Source: Bacillota bacterium
GTDB lineage: Bacteria > Bacillota_E > JAJZYS01 > JAJYTV01
DNA: 64,000 bases
NCBI GenBank assembly: GCA_021845645.1
Contig: JAJZVM010000018.1
Span: 1 to 64,000 of the forward strand
Direction: 5' to 3'
Below are positions 43,706-52,246 of the stretch, piece by piece (the first letter of the stretch is position 1; each line of letters opens with the position of its first letter). The translations under genes and the position numbers were made by a program. Under the pieces are notes generated by a model. The model was not told where the DNA came from, searched no databases, and saw only the letters and a program-made list of their open reading frames with translations.

Positions 43706-43765
43706 GCGGGACGGGCGTGAACACAGCCCCGCGGGACGGGCGTGAACACAGCACCGCGGGACGGG
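43706..43765. repeat. 25-bp tandem repeat, 2.4 copies
   Basis: Units GCGGGACGGGCGTGAACACAGCCCC-like at 43706-43730 and 43731-43755 (one base different), then a partial copy GCGGGACGGG at 43756-43765. (Each unit is 25 bases; key core GACGGGCGTGAACACAG.) It lies in the 493-base gap 43564-44056 upstream of tusA. Nothing else clear is in this gap. Confidence 0.75.
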
Positions 43766-44056
43766 CCGGCGAACCTGGGTGGCCCTGCTTGCATGCCCGG
43801 TGGCCGCTCAGGCGTGACAGACGGCCCTCGGGGGAAGGTTCCGGACGGTCGTTTGTCGCCCATTTCTTCGTTTCCGGGCCGATAGGCCCTAGCGCGGCGA
43901 CTTTTTGGGCGTTTGGACCATGGCATTGGAAGTAGGGCGAAGGGAGTAAGCATTGACCCCGTTTGGTGATGGGATGGGACAGTTGCTCGACGTACATTGC
44001 AATTGGGAACGAAATCACAAGGCGCCGACACGGTGCCATGTGGGAGGCAGAACAAG

Positions 44057-44311
44057 ATGTCGGTTGTGGAACTGGCGACGCTGCAGGTCAGCAAGACGGT
44101 GGACGCGCGCGGAACTTCGTGCCCCGGTCCGATCCTGGCGGCCAAGAAGGGCATCGTGGACGTGAAGGTCGGGGAGATCATGATGGTCCTCGCCACCGAC
44201 AGCGGCACCAAGAAAGACCTGCCCGCCTGGGCCAAGAAGATGGGTCACGACTACCTCGGCGTCCTCGAGGAAGGCGGCATCTTCAAGCTCTACGTCAAGC
44301 GCCTCAAGTAA
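44057..44311 (+). CDS. tusA: TusA-family sulfur carrier protein
   Basis: 84 residues. The signature CPGPIL (Cys22 as persulfide carrier) sits in VDARGTSCPGPIL, and the C-terminal half has the expected DLPAWAKKMGH helix. TusA relays sulfane sulfur between proteins; in sulfur oxidisers it works with DsrE-type proteins and the Hdr-like complex. ATG 44057 is chosen for GGGAGG 9 bases before it; an in-frame TTG at 43997 is less likely. It opens the sulfur cluster, followed by a 283-base gap without a gene before the DsrE2-like gene. Confidence 0.92.
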   Translation: MSVVELATLQVSKTVDARGTSCPGPILAAKKGIVDVKVGEIMMVLATDSGTKKDLPAWAKKMGHDYLGVLEEGGIFKLYVKRLK

Positions 44312-44594
44312 GCTGATCGCTCGGTAGCTGCGCGAGCTGCCGCAAACGGACGACCCAACCTGCGAGCCAGAGCACGCGAGCGCCCGAAGAGGGCGCCGCG
44401 GGGCCCTGTGGGTTCCTCTACCCGCAAACGGCAGATGCGCAGGACGCGCAGCGTGCCCCGCAGCCCGGGAACCGTCACGCGCAGGGCAAGAAGGAAGAGG
44501 CGCGACGCATCTCGGGCGGGGCGCGCGATCCGGCTGGCCGGAACTTGCCTGCGTCAAGCCCTGGAAGGCTTGGTGCCAGAGGAGGCAATCGTCG

Positions 44595-45071
44595 ATGGAT
44601 ACCACCAAGAAGACCATCATCCTGTTCAGCGGGGATTTCGACAAGGCCCTCGCCGCGTTCATCATCGCGAATGGCGCAGCCGCGATGGGTGACGACGTGA
44701 CCATGTTCTTCACGTTCTGGGGTCTCAACGTCCTGCGCAAGTCGGTCGCGCCGCCGCACAAGAAGAGCTTTCTGCAGGGCATGTTCGGCGGCATGATGCC
44801 GAAGGGTCCGGGCAAGCTCGGGCTCTCCAAGATGAACTTCGCGGGCATCGGCCCCAAGCTGATGCGGCGGGTGATGCGCCAGCAGAACGTGAGCTCGCTG
44901 GAGGAACTGATCGCCACCGCCCGCGAGCAGGGGGTCAAGATGATCGCCTGCAAGATGTCGATGGACGTGCTCGGCCTGAGTGAGGACGAGTTGATCGACG
45001 GGCTCGATTACGTCGGCGTCGCCACGTACCTGGGCGAGGCGGACGAGGCCGGCGTCAACCTGTTCATCTGA
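44595..45071 (+). CDS. DsrE2-like sulfurtransferase (DsrE/DsrF/DrsH-like family)
   Basis: 158 residues. The fold features are KTIILFSGDFDKALAAFIIANGAAAMG, FFTFWGLNVLR and the C-terminal IACKMSMDVLGL with Cys119 as the likely sulfur-binding residue. A Gly/Met/Lys-rich loop (56-95) is typical of DsrE2. These proteins pass sulfane sulfur to and from TusA. GGAGGC precedes ATG 44595. Two strong hairpins separate it from the following redox genes. Confidence 0.9.
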   Translation: MDTTKKTIILFSGDFDKALAAFIIANGAAAMGDDVTMFFTFWGLNVLRKSVAPPHKKSFLQGMFGGMMPKGPGKLGLSKMNFAGIGPKLMRRVMRQQNVSSLEELIATAREQGVKMIACKMSMDVLGLSEDELIDGLDYVGVATYLGEADEAGVNLFI

Positions 45072-45081
45072 TGCATCCGGA

Positions 45082-45145
45082 GCCGACGCGGCGCCGCGTG
45101 GCGCCGCGTCGGCAGGATCCGCGGGCCGCCCGGCAGGCGGGCGGC
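45082..45145 (+). terminator. Two tandem hairpins between dsrE2-like and Hdr genes
   Basis: First: perfect 14-bp stem GCCGACGCGGCGCC / GGCGCCGCGTCGGC (45082-45113, GCGT loop). Second: 8-bp stem GCCGCCCG / CGGGCGGC (45125-45145). No T-run. They may terminate part of the transcripts or protect the upstream tusA-dsrE2 message. Confidence 0.55.
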
Positions 45146-45198
45146 ATTCCCAGACGCCCGGCATGACGAAAGGTCATCGACGGCAAGGAGGGCTTGAA

Positions 45199-45597
45199 GT
45201 GAGTCAATCGGCCACGACCCGCGTCCTCGTCTTCTCTACGAACAACATCTCCGACCCTGGCATCGACCTGGCCGGGAGCAGGCACCTGCACTACTCTCCC
45301 GGTGTCGTCGTGATCAGCCTGCCGTGCGCTAGCGGCATCAAGCCGAGCTGGATCGTCCACGCGCTCACCCACGGCTTCGACGGCGTCTTCATCGCCGCGG
45401 ACGGGGACGAGTGCGCCTACCTCACCGACTGCAGCAAGCGGTCCGCCGGCATCGCAGAGCAGGCGCAGGCCGAGCTCGTCGAACGCGGGCTATCGCCGAA
45501 CCGGGTGCGTCTCGCGGCCGTCTGCTCGGTCTGTGCCGAACCGTTCACCAAGCAGGTCACCGAATTCGTCGAGGATCTCTCGGAGGCGGTGGTATAG
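45199..45597 (+). CDS. MvhD/FlpD-like hydrogenase iron-sulfur subunit homologue
   Basis: 132 residues. It aligns by eye with the MvhD delta-subunit family: VVISLPCASGIKPSWIVHALTHGFDGVFIAADGDECAYL compares with the PCSGRVDPxxILxAxxxGADGVxVxGCxxGDCHY core (written here in outline). Cysteines are at 43, 72, 78, 109 and 112; the set differs from classic MvhD, so cluster type is uncertain. MvhD-like domains transfer electrons between an electron donor and HdrA, and form the C-terminal part of QmoB. GTG 45199 has AAGGAGGG 7 bases upstream. Its stop is directly followed by the next ATG. Confidence 0.82.
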   Translation: MSQSATTRVLVFSTNNISDPGIDLAGSRHLHYSPGVVVISLPCASGIKPSWIVHALTHGFDGVFIAADGDECAYLTDCSKRSAGIAEQAQAELVERGLSPNRVRLAAVCSVCAEPFTKQVTEFVEDLSEAVV

Positions 45598-48318
45598 ATG
45601 GACTACGACGTCCTGGTTGTCGGCAGCGGCATCGCGGGCATGGAGTCCGCGATCAAGCTCGGCGACATGGGCAAGAAGGTCCTGATGGTCGAGCGGGAAG
45701 GCAGTGTCGGCGGCCGCGTCATCCTGCTCAGCAAGGTCTTCCCGACCCTGGACTGCGCGAGTTGCATCACGACGCCGCGCATGGCGGCTTCGATCCACCA
45801 CGACAACATCACGCCCTGGACCTACACCGAGGTGGAAGCCATCCGGCGCAATCCGGACGGCACCTTCAAGGTCAAGGTGCAGCGCAAGGCACGCTACGTG
45901 GACGAGTCCGCCTGCACCGGCTGCCAGCTCTGCGAGCCCGCGTGCACCGTGGCGGTACCGGACGAGTTCAACTATGACCTCATCGCGCGCCGGGCCGCGT
46001 ACATCCCCTTCCCGCAGGCGGTGCCGAAGAAGGCCGTCATCCAGCGCGAGGGCACCTCGCCCTGCACGGACACCTGTCCCGCGGGCATCAAGGCCCACGG
46101 CTACGTCTCCCTGACCCGCAGCGGCAAGTACGAGGAGGCCTTCCAGCTCATCCTCGATGCCACGCCGCTGGTCGGCACGCTGGGGCGCGCCTGTTACGCG
46201 CCGTGCGAGGGCGAGTGCACGCGCGGGGACCTCGAGGGCACATTGCCGATCCGCCGGATCAAGCGCTTCGTCGCCGACCGGCACTACGCGAACTACGACG
46301 GACCGAACGTCACGCCCGACGAGCCCAACGGCAAGGCGGTGGCGATCGTCGGTTCCGGCCCCGCCGGCCTGACGGCGGCATGGCAGCTGGCCCGCAAGGG
46401 CTATCGCGTCAAGATCTTCGAGGCCGACAAGGAGCCGGGCGGCTTCCTGCGTTACGCCCTGCCGACCTACCGCCTGCCGCAGGAGGTCGTCGCGCAGGAC
46501 ATCGGCAACGTGACGGCGCTCGGGGTCGAGATCGCCGTGAACTCCCCGGTGCAGGACCTCGATGCCCTCAAGCTGGACGGCTTCGACGCGGTCCTGCTGG
46601 CGACGGGGACGCCCCTCTCGACCAGCATGGGCGTGCCGGGCGAGCAGTTGAAGGGCGTGCTCGGCGGCCTCGACTTCCTGCGCGACGTGCGCCACGGCGT
46701 GACGGCGGACATGCGGGGTAAGAAGGTCGTCATCGTCGGCGGCGGCAACGTGGCGATGGACGCCGCGCGCACCGCGCGCCGCCTGGGCGCCCAGGAGACC
46801 CTGGTCGCCTACCGGCGCGGGCGCGAGGAGATGCCGGCGCACAAGGCGGAAGTGGACGACGCCGAGGCCGAGGGCGTGAAGTTCCAGTTCCTCGTCGCTC
46901 CTGTGGAGGTCCTTGGGGACGCTTCCGGCAAGGTGACGGGCCTCAAGTGCCAGCGCATGGAGCTCGGACAGCCCGACGCGTCGGGCCGCCGCCGGCCACA
47001 GCCCGTCAAGGGCAGCGACTTCGTCATTCCGTGCGACGTGGTCGTGGCCGCGATCGGCATGTCGCCCGACACCGCGATGTTCACGCGCCTGCTCTCGCTG
47101 GGCGAAGGACGGCGCATCAAGGTCGACCCGAAGACCCTGCAGAGCGAGGTTTCCTACATCTTCGCGGCCGGCGACGTCGTCACCGGCCCGTCGGACATCA
47201 CGCAGGCCGTCGGACACGGCCGCCGCGCCGCCCACTTCATCGACCGCTGGCTGCAGGATCAGCCGATGGACGGCTTCTTCGCGCTCGACGACCGGCTCGA
47301 GGTGATCGACAAGGCCAAGGTCATGGCGCGCCAGAAGTCGTTCTCGCACCGGGACCCGGTCACGCTGAACCTCCAGCACGAGAAGGCGCCGCAGGACTTC
47401 CACGAGATCGAGCCGGCGCTGACGGAGGAGGAGGCCCTGAGAGGAGCCGGAAGCTGCCTCGACTGCGGCGTCTGCTCCGAGTGCGGCCAGTGCGTCGCGG
47501 TCTGTCCGCCGGACGCCATCCACCTGGACGCGAAGCCCGAGACCTTCGAGCTGGAGGTCGGGGCCGTCGTCCTGGCCACAGGCTTCCAGCTCTTCGACGC
47601 CGCCCTCAAGGAGGACTACGGCTTCGGCAAGTACCCCAACGTCATCACCGCGACGCAGATGGACCGCCAGCTCGCGCCGACGCGCCCGTTCAACAACATC
47701 CTGCGCCCGAGCGACGGCAGGGTGCCTGACCGCATCGCCTACGTCTCCTGCGTCGGCTCGCGCGACAAGACCGTCGGCAACCCGCTCTGCTCCAAGATCT
47801 GCTGCATGTACACCGCGAAGCAGAACCAGCTGATCATGGGCGCCCTGCCGCTCGCCGACGTCTCAGTCCACTACATGGACGTCCGCGCCGCCGGCAAGCG
47901 GTACGAGGAGTTCTACGAGCAGGCCAAGGCGATGGGCGCCAACTACATCAAGGGTCGCGTCTCCAAGATCACGGAACTCGAGAACGGCAACCTGATCCTG
48001 CGCTACGAGGACATCGACAACGGCGGCGCGATCACCGAGGCCGAGTACGATCTCGTGGTGCTCGCCGTCGGCGTGCAGCCGAACCACGAGGCCGAGAAGC
48101 TGTTCCCGGACGAGACCTTGCACCTCGACGACTTCTTCTTCGTCAACGAGCAGAACGACGACCTCAGCCCGGGCGAGACCAACCTGCCAGGCGTCTTCGT
48201 GGCCGGCGCGGCCTCAGGCGCCAAGGACATCGTGGACTCCATCCTGCATGCGGGATCCGCCGTGGCCCAAGCGGCGTCCCATCTCGAGAAGGCCAGCGCG
48301 AAGAAGGTGTCCGTATGA
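45598..48318 (+). CDS. HdrA-like flavoprotein with inserted GltD/NfnB-like NAD(P)H module
   Basis: 906 residues, much longer than plain HdrA/QmoA. In order: HdrA N-terminal FAD motif GSGIAG (8-13) and a [4Fe-4S] set Cys106-109-112-116; then a complete GltD/NfnB-type module with cluster cysteines 156, 160, 199, 203, 207, FAD motif GSGPAG (252-257), NAD(P)-binding GGGNVAMD (381-388) and FAAGDVVTGPSDITQAVGHG around 520-540; then a Cys-rich ferredoxin segment (620, 623, 626, 629, 632, 636); then the HdrA C-terminal half with CVGSRDK (718) and PLCSKICC (731-736). Two FAD, several clusters and an NAD(P)H site suggest electron transfer between NAD(P)H, the Hdr core and a third partner, perhaps by flavin bifurcation (inference). 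It starts one base after the MvhD-like stop and overlaps the next gene by 4 bases (ATGA). Confidence 0.9.
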   Translation: MDYDVLVVGSGIAGMESAIKLGDMGKKVLMVEREGSVGGRVILLSKVFPTLDCASCITTPRMAASIHHDNITPWTYTEVEAIRRNPDGTFKVKVQRKARYVDESACTGCQLCEPACTVAVPDEFNYDLIARRAAYIPFPQAVPKKAVIQREGTSPCTDTCPAGIKAHGYVSLTRSGKYEEAFQLILDATPLVGTLGRACYAPCEGECTRGDLEGTLPIRRIKRFVADRHYANYDGPNVTPDEPNGKAVAIVGSGPAGLTAAWQLARKGYRVKIFEADKEPGGFLRYALPTYRLPQEVVAQDIGNVTALGVEIAVNSPVQDLDALKLDGFDAVLLATGTPLSTSMGVPGEQLKGVLGGLDFLRDVRHGVTADMRGKKVVIVGGGNVAMDAARTARRLGAQETLVAYRRGREEMPAHKAEVDDAEAEGVKFQFLVAPVEVLGDASGKVTGLKCQRMELGQPDASGRRRPQPVKGSDFVIPCDVVVAAIGMSPDTAMFTRLLSLGEGRRIKVDPKTLQSEVSYIFAAGDVVTGPSDITQAVGHGRRAAHFIDRWLQDQPMDGFFALDDRLEVIDKAKVMARQKSFSHRDPVTLNLQHEKAPQDFHEIEPALTEEEALRGAGSCLDCGVCSECGQCVAVCPPDAIHLDAKPETFELEVGAVVLATGFQLFDAALKEDYGFGKYPNVITATQMDRQLAPTRPFNNILRPSDGRVPDRIAYVSCVGSRDKTVGNPLCSKICCMYTAKQNQLIMGALPLADVSVHYMDVRAAGKRYEEFYEQAKAMGANYIKGRVSKITELENGNLILRYEDIDNGGAITEAEYDLVVLAVGVQPNHEAEKLFPDETLHLDDFFFVNEQNDDLSPGETNLPGVFVAGAASGAKDIVDSILHAGSAVAQAASHLEKASAKKVSV

Positions 48319-50039
48319 GCGAGCGTCGCATCGGCGTCTTCATCTGCCACTGCGGCGGCAACATCTCCGACTATGTCGACGTGGCGGCCGTGCGGGACGC
48401 CATCAAGGACGAACCGGACGTCGTGGTGGCGGAGACGACGATCTTCGCCTGCGCCGACGCCACCCAGACCGACATGGTGCAGGCGATCAGGGACCACAAC
48501 CTCGACGGGCTCGTGGTGGCATCGTGCTCGCCGAAGCTGCACACCTTCACGTTCCGCGGCGTCTCCCGGCGCGCGGGCATGAACCCGTACCTGTACACGC
48601 AGGTCAACATCCGCGAGCAGAACTCGTGGGCGCACACCGACGACCACGAAGGCGCGACCCGCAAGGCGATCCAGCTCGTCAGGGCGGGCATCGCCAAGAC
48701 GCGCCTCTCGACGCCGCTCACGCCGCTCGAGGTGGAGACGACGCCGAAGACGCTCGTGATCGGCGGCGGCATCGCGGGCCTCAGGGCCGCCGTCGGCCTC
48801 GCGGACATCGGCCTCGGGGTCTTCCTGATCGAGAAGGAGCCGGAGATCGGCGGCTGGGTCAAGAAGTTCGGCACGATGTACCCGAGCGGCCGTCAGGGCG
48901 GCAAGCTGATCGACGAGCTGATCGAGGAAGTCCGGCGGCGGCCGGAGATCGTGGTCTTCACAAACGCCGAACTCGTCTCGAAGTCCGGCAGCTTCGGCAA
49001 CTACAAGGTCGAGATCAAGATCAGCGGCGAGAAGTCGATGGGCCTCGCGCTCGACGTCGGCTCGATCGTCGTCGCCACGGGCTTCGACACCTACCAGCCC
49101 GAGGTTGGCGAGTACGGCTACGGCATCGACGGGGTCGTCACCCTGCCGAAGTTCAAGCAGATGGTCGACAGCGCGAAGGGCGAACTCGTCTACCATGGCC
49201 GGCCCGTCAAGAACGTCGCCTACATCTACTGCGTCGGCAGCCGCCAGCCCGAAGGCAACGCCTACTGCTCCCGCTACTGCTGTGCCGCGACGGTCCACGC
49301 CTCGCTCGAGGTGGCGGACGTCGATCCCGGCATCCACCAGTACCACCTCTACCGGGACATCCGCACCTACGGCAAGTTCGAGCTCATGTACACGCAGTCG
49401 CGCGAGCGCGGCTCGGTCTACATGAAGTACCCCGAAGAGACGCCGCCTACGGTGACGCGCAGATCATCGGGCCAGCTCACGGTCACGACGCGCGACCTGC
49501 TGACGGGTGGCGAGGAGCTGGAGATCCCGGTCGACCTCGTCGTGCTCGTCACCGGCATGGTGCCGCGCAAGAACGAGAAGCTCACGAACGCCCTCAAGCT
49601 GCCTGTCGGCAGCGACGGGTTCTACAACGAGATCCACCCGAAGCTCCGTCCGGTCGAGACCGTCGTCGACGGCGTCATGATCGCCGGCGCCTGCCAGGGG
49701 CCGAAGAGCTCGTACGAGAGCGTCGCGTCAGGCCTCGCGGCCGTGACGCAGAGCGCGACGATGCTCAAGAAGGGCGTCGCGGAGCTCGACCCGATGGTTG
49801 CGCAGGTGACGCCGGAGTCCTGCACGATGTGCGGACTCTGCGAGGAGACCTGTCCCTACGACGCCGTCAGCCGGACCGAGTACGAGGGTCACGAAGTGGC
49901 CCAGATCGACGCGGCGGTCTGCAAGGGCTGCGGTGGCTGCGCCCCGGTCTGCCCCGAAGACGCCATCGACCTCAGGGGCTACACCGACGCGCAGATCCGG
50001 GCCATGATCGAGAACCTGGCGGAGGTGCCTGTCGTATGA
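48315..50039 (+). CDS. HdrA/QmoA-like heterodisulfide reductase subunit A homologue
   Basis: 574 residues. N-terminal HdrA domain with ICHCGGN (10-16) and ASCSPKLHTFTF, FAD motif GGGIAG (150-155), IYCVGSRQ, and two C-terminal [4Fe-4S] motifs: Cys503-506-509-513 and Cys536-539-542-546. This is a plain HdrA, the flavin and cluster hub of Hdr-type complexes. Cytoplasmic. It overlaps both neighbours by 4 bases (ATGA), so all are made in step. With the fused HdrA upstream and the membrane HdrC-like gene downstream the order resembles qmoA-qmoB-qmoC. Electron direction cannot be read from sequence. Confidence 0.92.
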   Translation: MSERRIGVFICHCGGNISDYVDVAAVRDAIKDEPDVVVAETTIFACADATQTDMVQAIRDHNLDGLVVASCSPKLHTFTFRGVSRRAGMNPYLYTQVNIREQNSWAHTDDHEGATRKAIQLVRAGIAKTRLSTPLTPLEVETTPKTLVIGGGIAGLRAAVGLADIGLGVFLIEKEPEIGGWVKKFGTMYPSGRQGGKLIDELIEEVRRRPEIVVFTNAELVSKSGSFGNYKVEIKISGEKSMGLALDVGSIVVATGFDTYQPEVGEYGYGIDGVVTLPKFKQMVDSAKGELVYHGRPVKNVAYIYCVGSRQPEGNAYCSRYCCAATVHASLEVADVDPGIHQYHLYRDIRTYGKFELMYTQSRERGSVYMKYPEETPPTVTRRSSGQLTVTTRDLLTGGEELEIPVDLVVLVTGMVPRKNEKLTNALKLPVGSDGFYNEIHPKLRPVETVVDGVMIAGACQGPKSSYESVASGLAAVTQSATMLKKGVAELDPMVAQVTPESCTMCGLCEETCPYDAVSRTEYEGHEVAQIDAAVCKGCGGCAPVCPEDAIDLRGYTDAQIRAMIENLAEVPVV

Positions 50040-50290
50040 GCCGCACGACGCCCCGAGACGTTCGGGAGGTCATCCGCGAGGAGCCTCTGATGCACCGGCC
50101 CATCCTCGAGGCGGTGGCGGCGGGGCCCATGACCGTGCCCCAGATCGCGGAGGCGATCGGCCGTCCGCCGCGCGAGGTGCTCTACTGGGTGATGGGGATG
50201 CGCCGCTACGGCAAGCTGGTGACCTCGGCGGATCCCGACGACGATGGCTACTACACGTTCACCGCGGTGGACGGGGGGGTGCCCTCATGA
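50036..50290 (+). CDS. Small winged-helix-like protein within the Hdr/Qmo operon
   Basis: 84 residues. The middle (about 20-62) reads like a winged helix: RPILEAVAAGPMTVPQIAEA, then IGRPPREVLYWVMGMRRYGKLV, followed by a hairpin DDDGYYTF. It has no cysteine, so it is not an electron carrier. It overlaps both neighbours by 4 bases (ATGA), showing it is translated together with the redox subunits. It may be a DNA-binding regulator of the operon or have been recruited as a structural subunit or assembly factor. I know of no named family for it. Confidence 0.75.
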   Translation: MSRTTPRDVREVIREEPLMHRPILEAVAAGPMTVPQIAEAIGRPPREVLYWVMGMRRYGKLVTSADPDDDGYYTFTAVDGGVPS

Positions 50291-51459
50291 GTTCTCTGGT
50301 CGACGCGAGTCTCCTGACCGACATCAAGAAGTTCGGTGCGGCCGACGTCTCGGCGTGCTTCAGCTGCGGCAACTGCACCGCGATCTGCCCGCTCTCCACC
50401 AACGACGGGGCGTTTCCGCGCCGCATGATCCGCTATGCCCAGGTGGGCATGAAAGACGCCCTGCTTTCGAGCAAGGAGCTCTGGACCTGCTACCACTGCG
50501 GGCTCTGCTCCGACACCTGCCCGACGCAGGCCGATCCCGGGGGCTTCATGGCGGCGGCGCGCCGCTACGCCATCGCGAGCTACGACCGCACGCACCTCGC
50601 CTGGACGATGTACACGCGGCCCGTGCTGGCGTCCCTGATCGCGATCGTGCTGGCCGTCTTCTTCGCGGTGTTCATGTACGCGTCGCACGGCGCCCAGAGC
50701 CGGACCTCGATGGCGCTCTTCGGCTTCATCCCCGAGCCCCTGATCCACTACACCGGGCTTGTGGTCATGGTGATCGCCTTCCTGGCGGGTCTCGCCGGCA
50801 TCATCACGATGGTGCGCGGTATCTCGCGACGCGAGGTCAAGCTGCGCGGCAAGAGCCGGGTCACCGGCTGGAAGGCGCTCTGGTCCGCCATCGGCGTCGA
50901 GTCGATCGGGCAGAAGCGCTACCGCCAGGACTGCTCGGCCGTGCAGGAAGTGAAACCCTGGTACCGCCGCCGCTGGCTCGTCCACTCCCTGACCATGTGG
51001 GGATTCCTCGGCCTGCTCGTCGCGACCGTGGTCGACTACGGCCTCAGCCTGATCGGCGTCAAGATGCCGGGAACCCCTGTGGCGATCTGGTACCCGACGC
51101 GCCTGCTGGGCACCCTCGCCGGTCTCGCGATGATCTACGGCGTGACGATGTTCTTCATCGACCGGGTGCGCAAGGATAACCAGTCCGCGAAGAACTCGGA
51201 GCCGGCCGACTGGATGCTGCTCGTCCTGCTCTGGGTGGTGGGTGTGAGCGGCTTCCTGATCGAGATCTCCCTCTACCTGCCCCAGCCGCCCGCCTGGGGC
51301 TACTGGCTCTTCCTCTTCCATGTCTCCGTGGCCATGGAGCTCATCCTGCTCGCGCCATTCATGAAGTTCGCCCACGCCATCTACCGTCCGGTGGCCCTCT
51401 ACTATCTGGCGCGCGCCGGAGAGACGGAGGGCATGGCCGGGGAGAGCGCGGCCGACTGA
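50287..51459 (+). CDS. QmoC-like membrane protein (HdrC ferredoxin domain fused to membrane anchor)
   Basis: 390 residues. N-terminal HdrC-type domain with two [4Fe-4S] motifs Cys24-27-30-34 and Cys68-71-74-78. From about residue 108 onward there are six transmembrane helices (near 110-130, 148-170, 228-250, 272-292, 312-332, 338-360) with His residues (LIHYTGL, WLVHSLTMWG, FLFHVSVAMEL) that could hold haem b, as in QmoC/HdrE. This should anchor the complex and exchange electrons with quinone. No HdrB (CCG-domain) gene is nearby. It ends the ATGA-linked run of four genes. Confidence 0.9.
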   Translation: MSSLVDASLLTDIKKFGAADVSACFSCGNCTAICPLSTNDGAFPRRMIRYAQVGMKDALLSSKELWTCYHCGLCSDTCPTQADPGGFMAAARRYAIASYDRTHLAWTMYTRPVLASLIAIVLAVFFAVFMYASHGAQSRTSMALFGFIPEPLIHYTGLVVMVIAFLAGLAGIITMVRGISRREVKLRGKSRVTGWKALWSAIGVESIGQKRYRQDCSAVQEVKPWYRRRWLVHSLTMWGFLGLLVATVVDYGLSLIGVKMPGTPVAIWYPTRLLGTLAGLAMIYGVTMFFIDRVRKDNQSAKNSEPADWMLLVLLWVVGVSGFLIEISLYLPQPPAWGYWLFLFHVSVAMELILLAPFMKFAHAIYRPVALYYLARAGETEGMAGESAAD

Positions 51460-51494
51460 ACGAAGCGGACCGAGAAGGCCTTCGGGAACCACGA

Positions 51495-51521
51495 GGCGGG
51501 GGCCGAGCGAGCGCCCCCGCC
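51495..51521 (+). terminator. Hairpin after qmoC-like gene
   Basis: Perfect 9-bp stem GGCGGGGGC / GCCCCCGCC with a 9-base loop, 35 bases after the stop, followed by TTGCCTATC. Likely ends or attenuates the main redox transcript before the DsrE genes. Confidence 0.55.
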
Positions 51522-51569
51522 TTGCCTATCGGGCCGTGTGGAGGAGTGTGGCGGGAAGGAAGCGATCCT

Positions 51570-52004
51570 GTGGCAAGGATGGTCATCGGCATCGGGAACG
51601 GAGCGCCGGAGCAGCTGGTGCTTTCCGCAGCGCTGGCCACGAAGGCGGTGGAGATCGGTCTCGACGTGGACATCTTCCTCTTCCAGGGCGGCATGGGCGC
51701 GTTCCGCGACCGCGGCGTCCGCAGGCACCCGCTCGCCAACTCCGCGGAGGTACCGGACCCGTTGCAGGGGTTCGCGCGACTTCACGCGACCGGCAAGGCC
51801 AGGATCCACGCCTGCCCTACGGAAGGCGGCAGGGCGCGCGCGCGACTCAAGGACTTCTCGCCGCTCGTCGACGACGTGGTGGGTCTCGGCAGCTACGTGG
51901 ACAGTTCGGAAGGGCCTGGGGTGCTGCACGCCTACTTCGGGCCGTGCGCCGAGGAGAAGGCGCAGGAACCAGAGCCACGCAAGCCGACGCTTCAGGTCCT
52001 CTAG
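51570..52004 (+). CDS. DsrE-family protein 1
   Basis: 144 residues with MVIGIGNGAPEQLVLSAALATKAVEIG, VDIFLFQGGMGAFR and ARIHACPTEGG, where Cys82 is at the position of the sulfur-binding residue of DsrE/TusD-type proteins. A second cysteine lies near the C-terminus (GPCAEEK). GTG 51570 is the likely start (AAGGA 10 bases upstream); ATG 51579 is possible. It is paralogous to the protein at 52247, and both probably hand sulfane sulfur between TusA, DsrE2 and the Hdr complex. Confidence 0.84.
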   Translation: MARMVIGIGNGAPEQLVLSAALATKAVEIGLDVDIFLFQGGMGAFRDRGVRRHPLANSAEVPDPLQGFARLHATGKARIHACPTEGGRARARLKDFSPLVDDVVGLGSYVDSSEGPGVLHAYFGPCAEEKAQEPEPRKPTLQVL

Positions 52005-52246
52005 CCGGGAGGTCCCTCCGCGATAGGCCTGATCCCGCAGCCGGCGGCATACGCTGCGATGGCGCAAGAGCGTGCCGGCTCGGCGGCGGGGAGGACCAGA
52101 CGGGCCGCCTTCGCCTCTTGGCCAGCGCAGGGAGCGGACGCGCACAGTCCGACGTGCACTTGTTCATCCGATCACTAGTGCTCCCTGACGCAGTGGCTCC
52201 GCCCCGATCCAACAGGGGTCGGGATGACACGAAGGGAGGACCCGAT

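Noticed and set aside
44312..44594. A possible gene or small RNA between tusA and the DsrE2-like gene
   Set aside because: No frame with a ribosome site and no strong hairpin set was found beyond a 6-bp GCGCCC/GGGCGC stem; left as empty gap.
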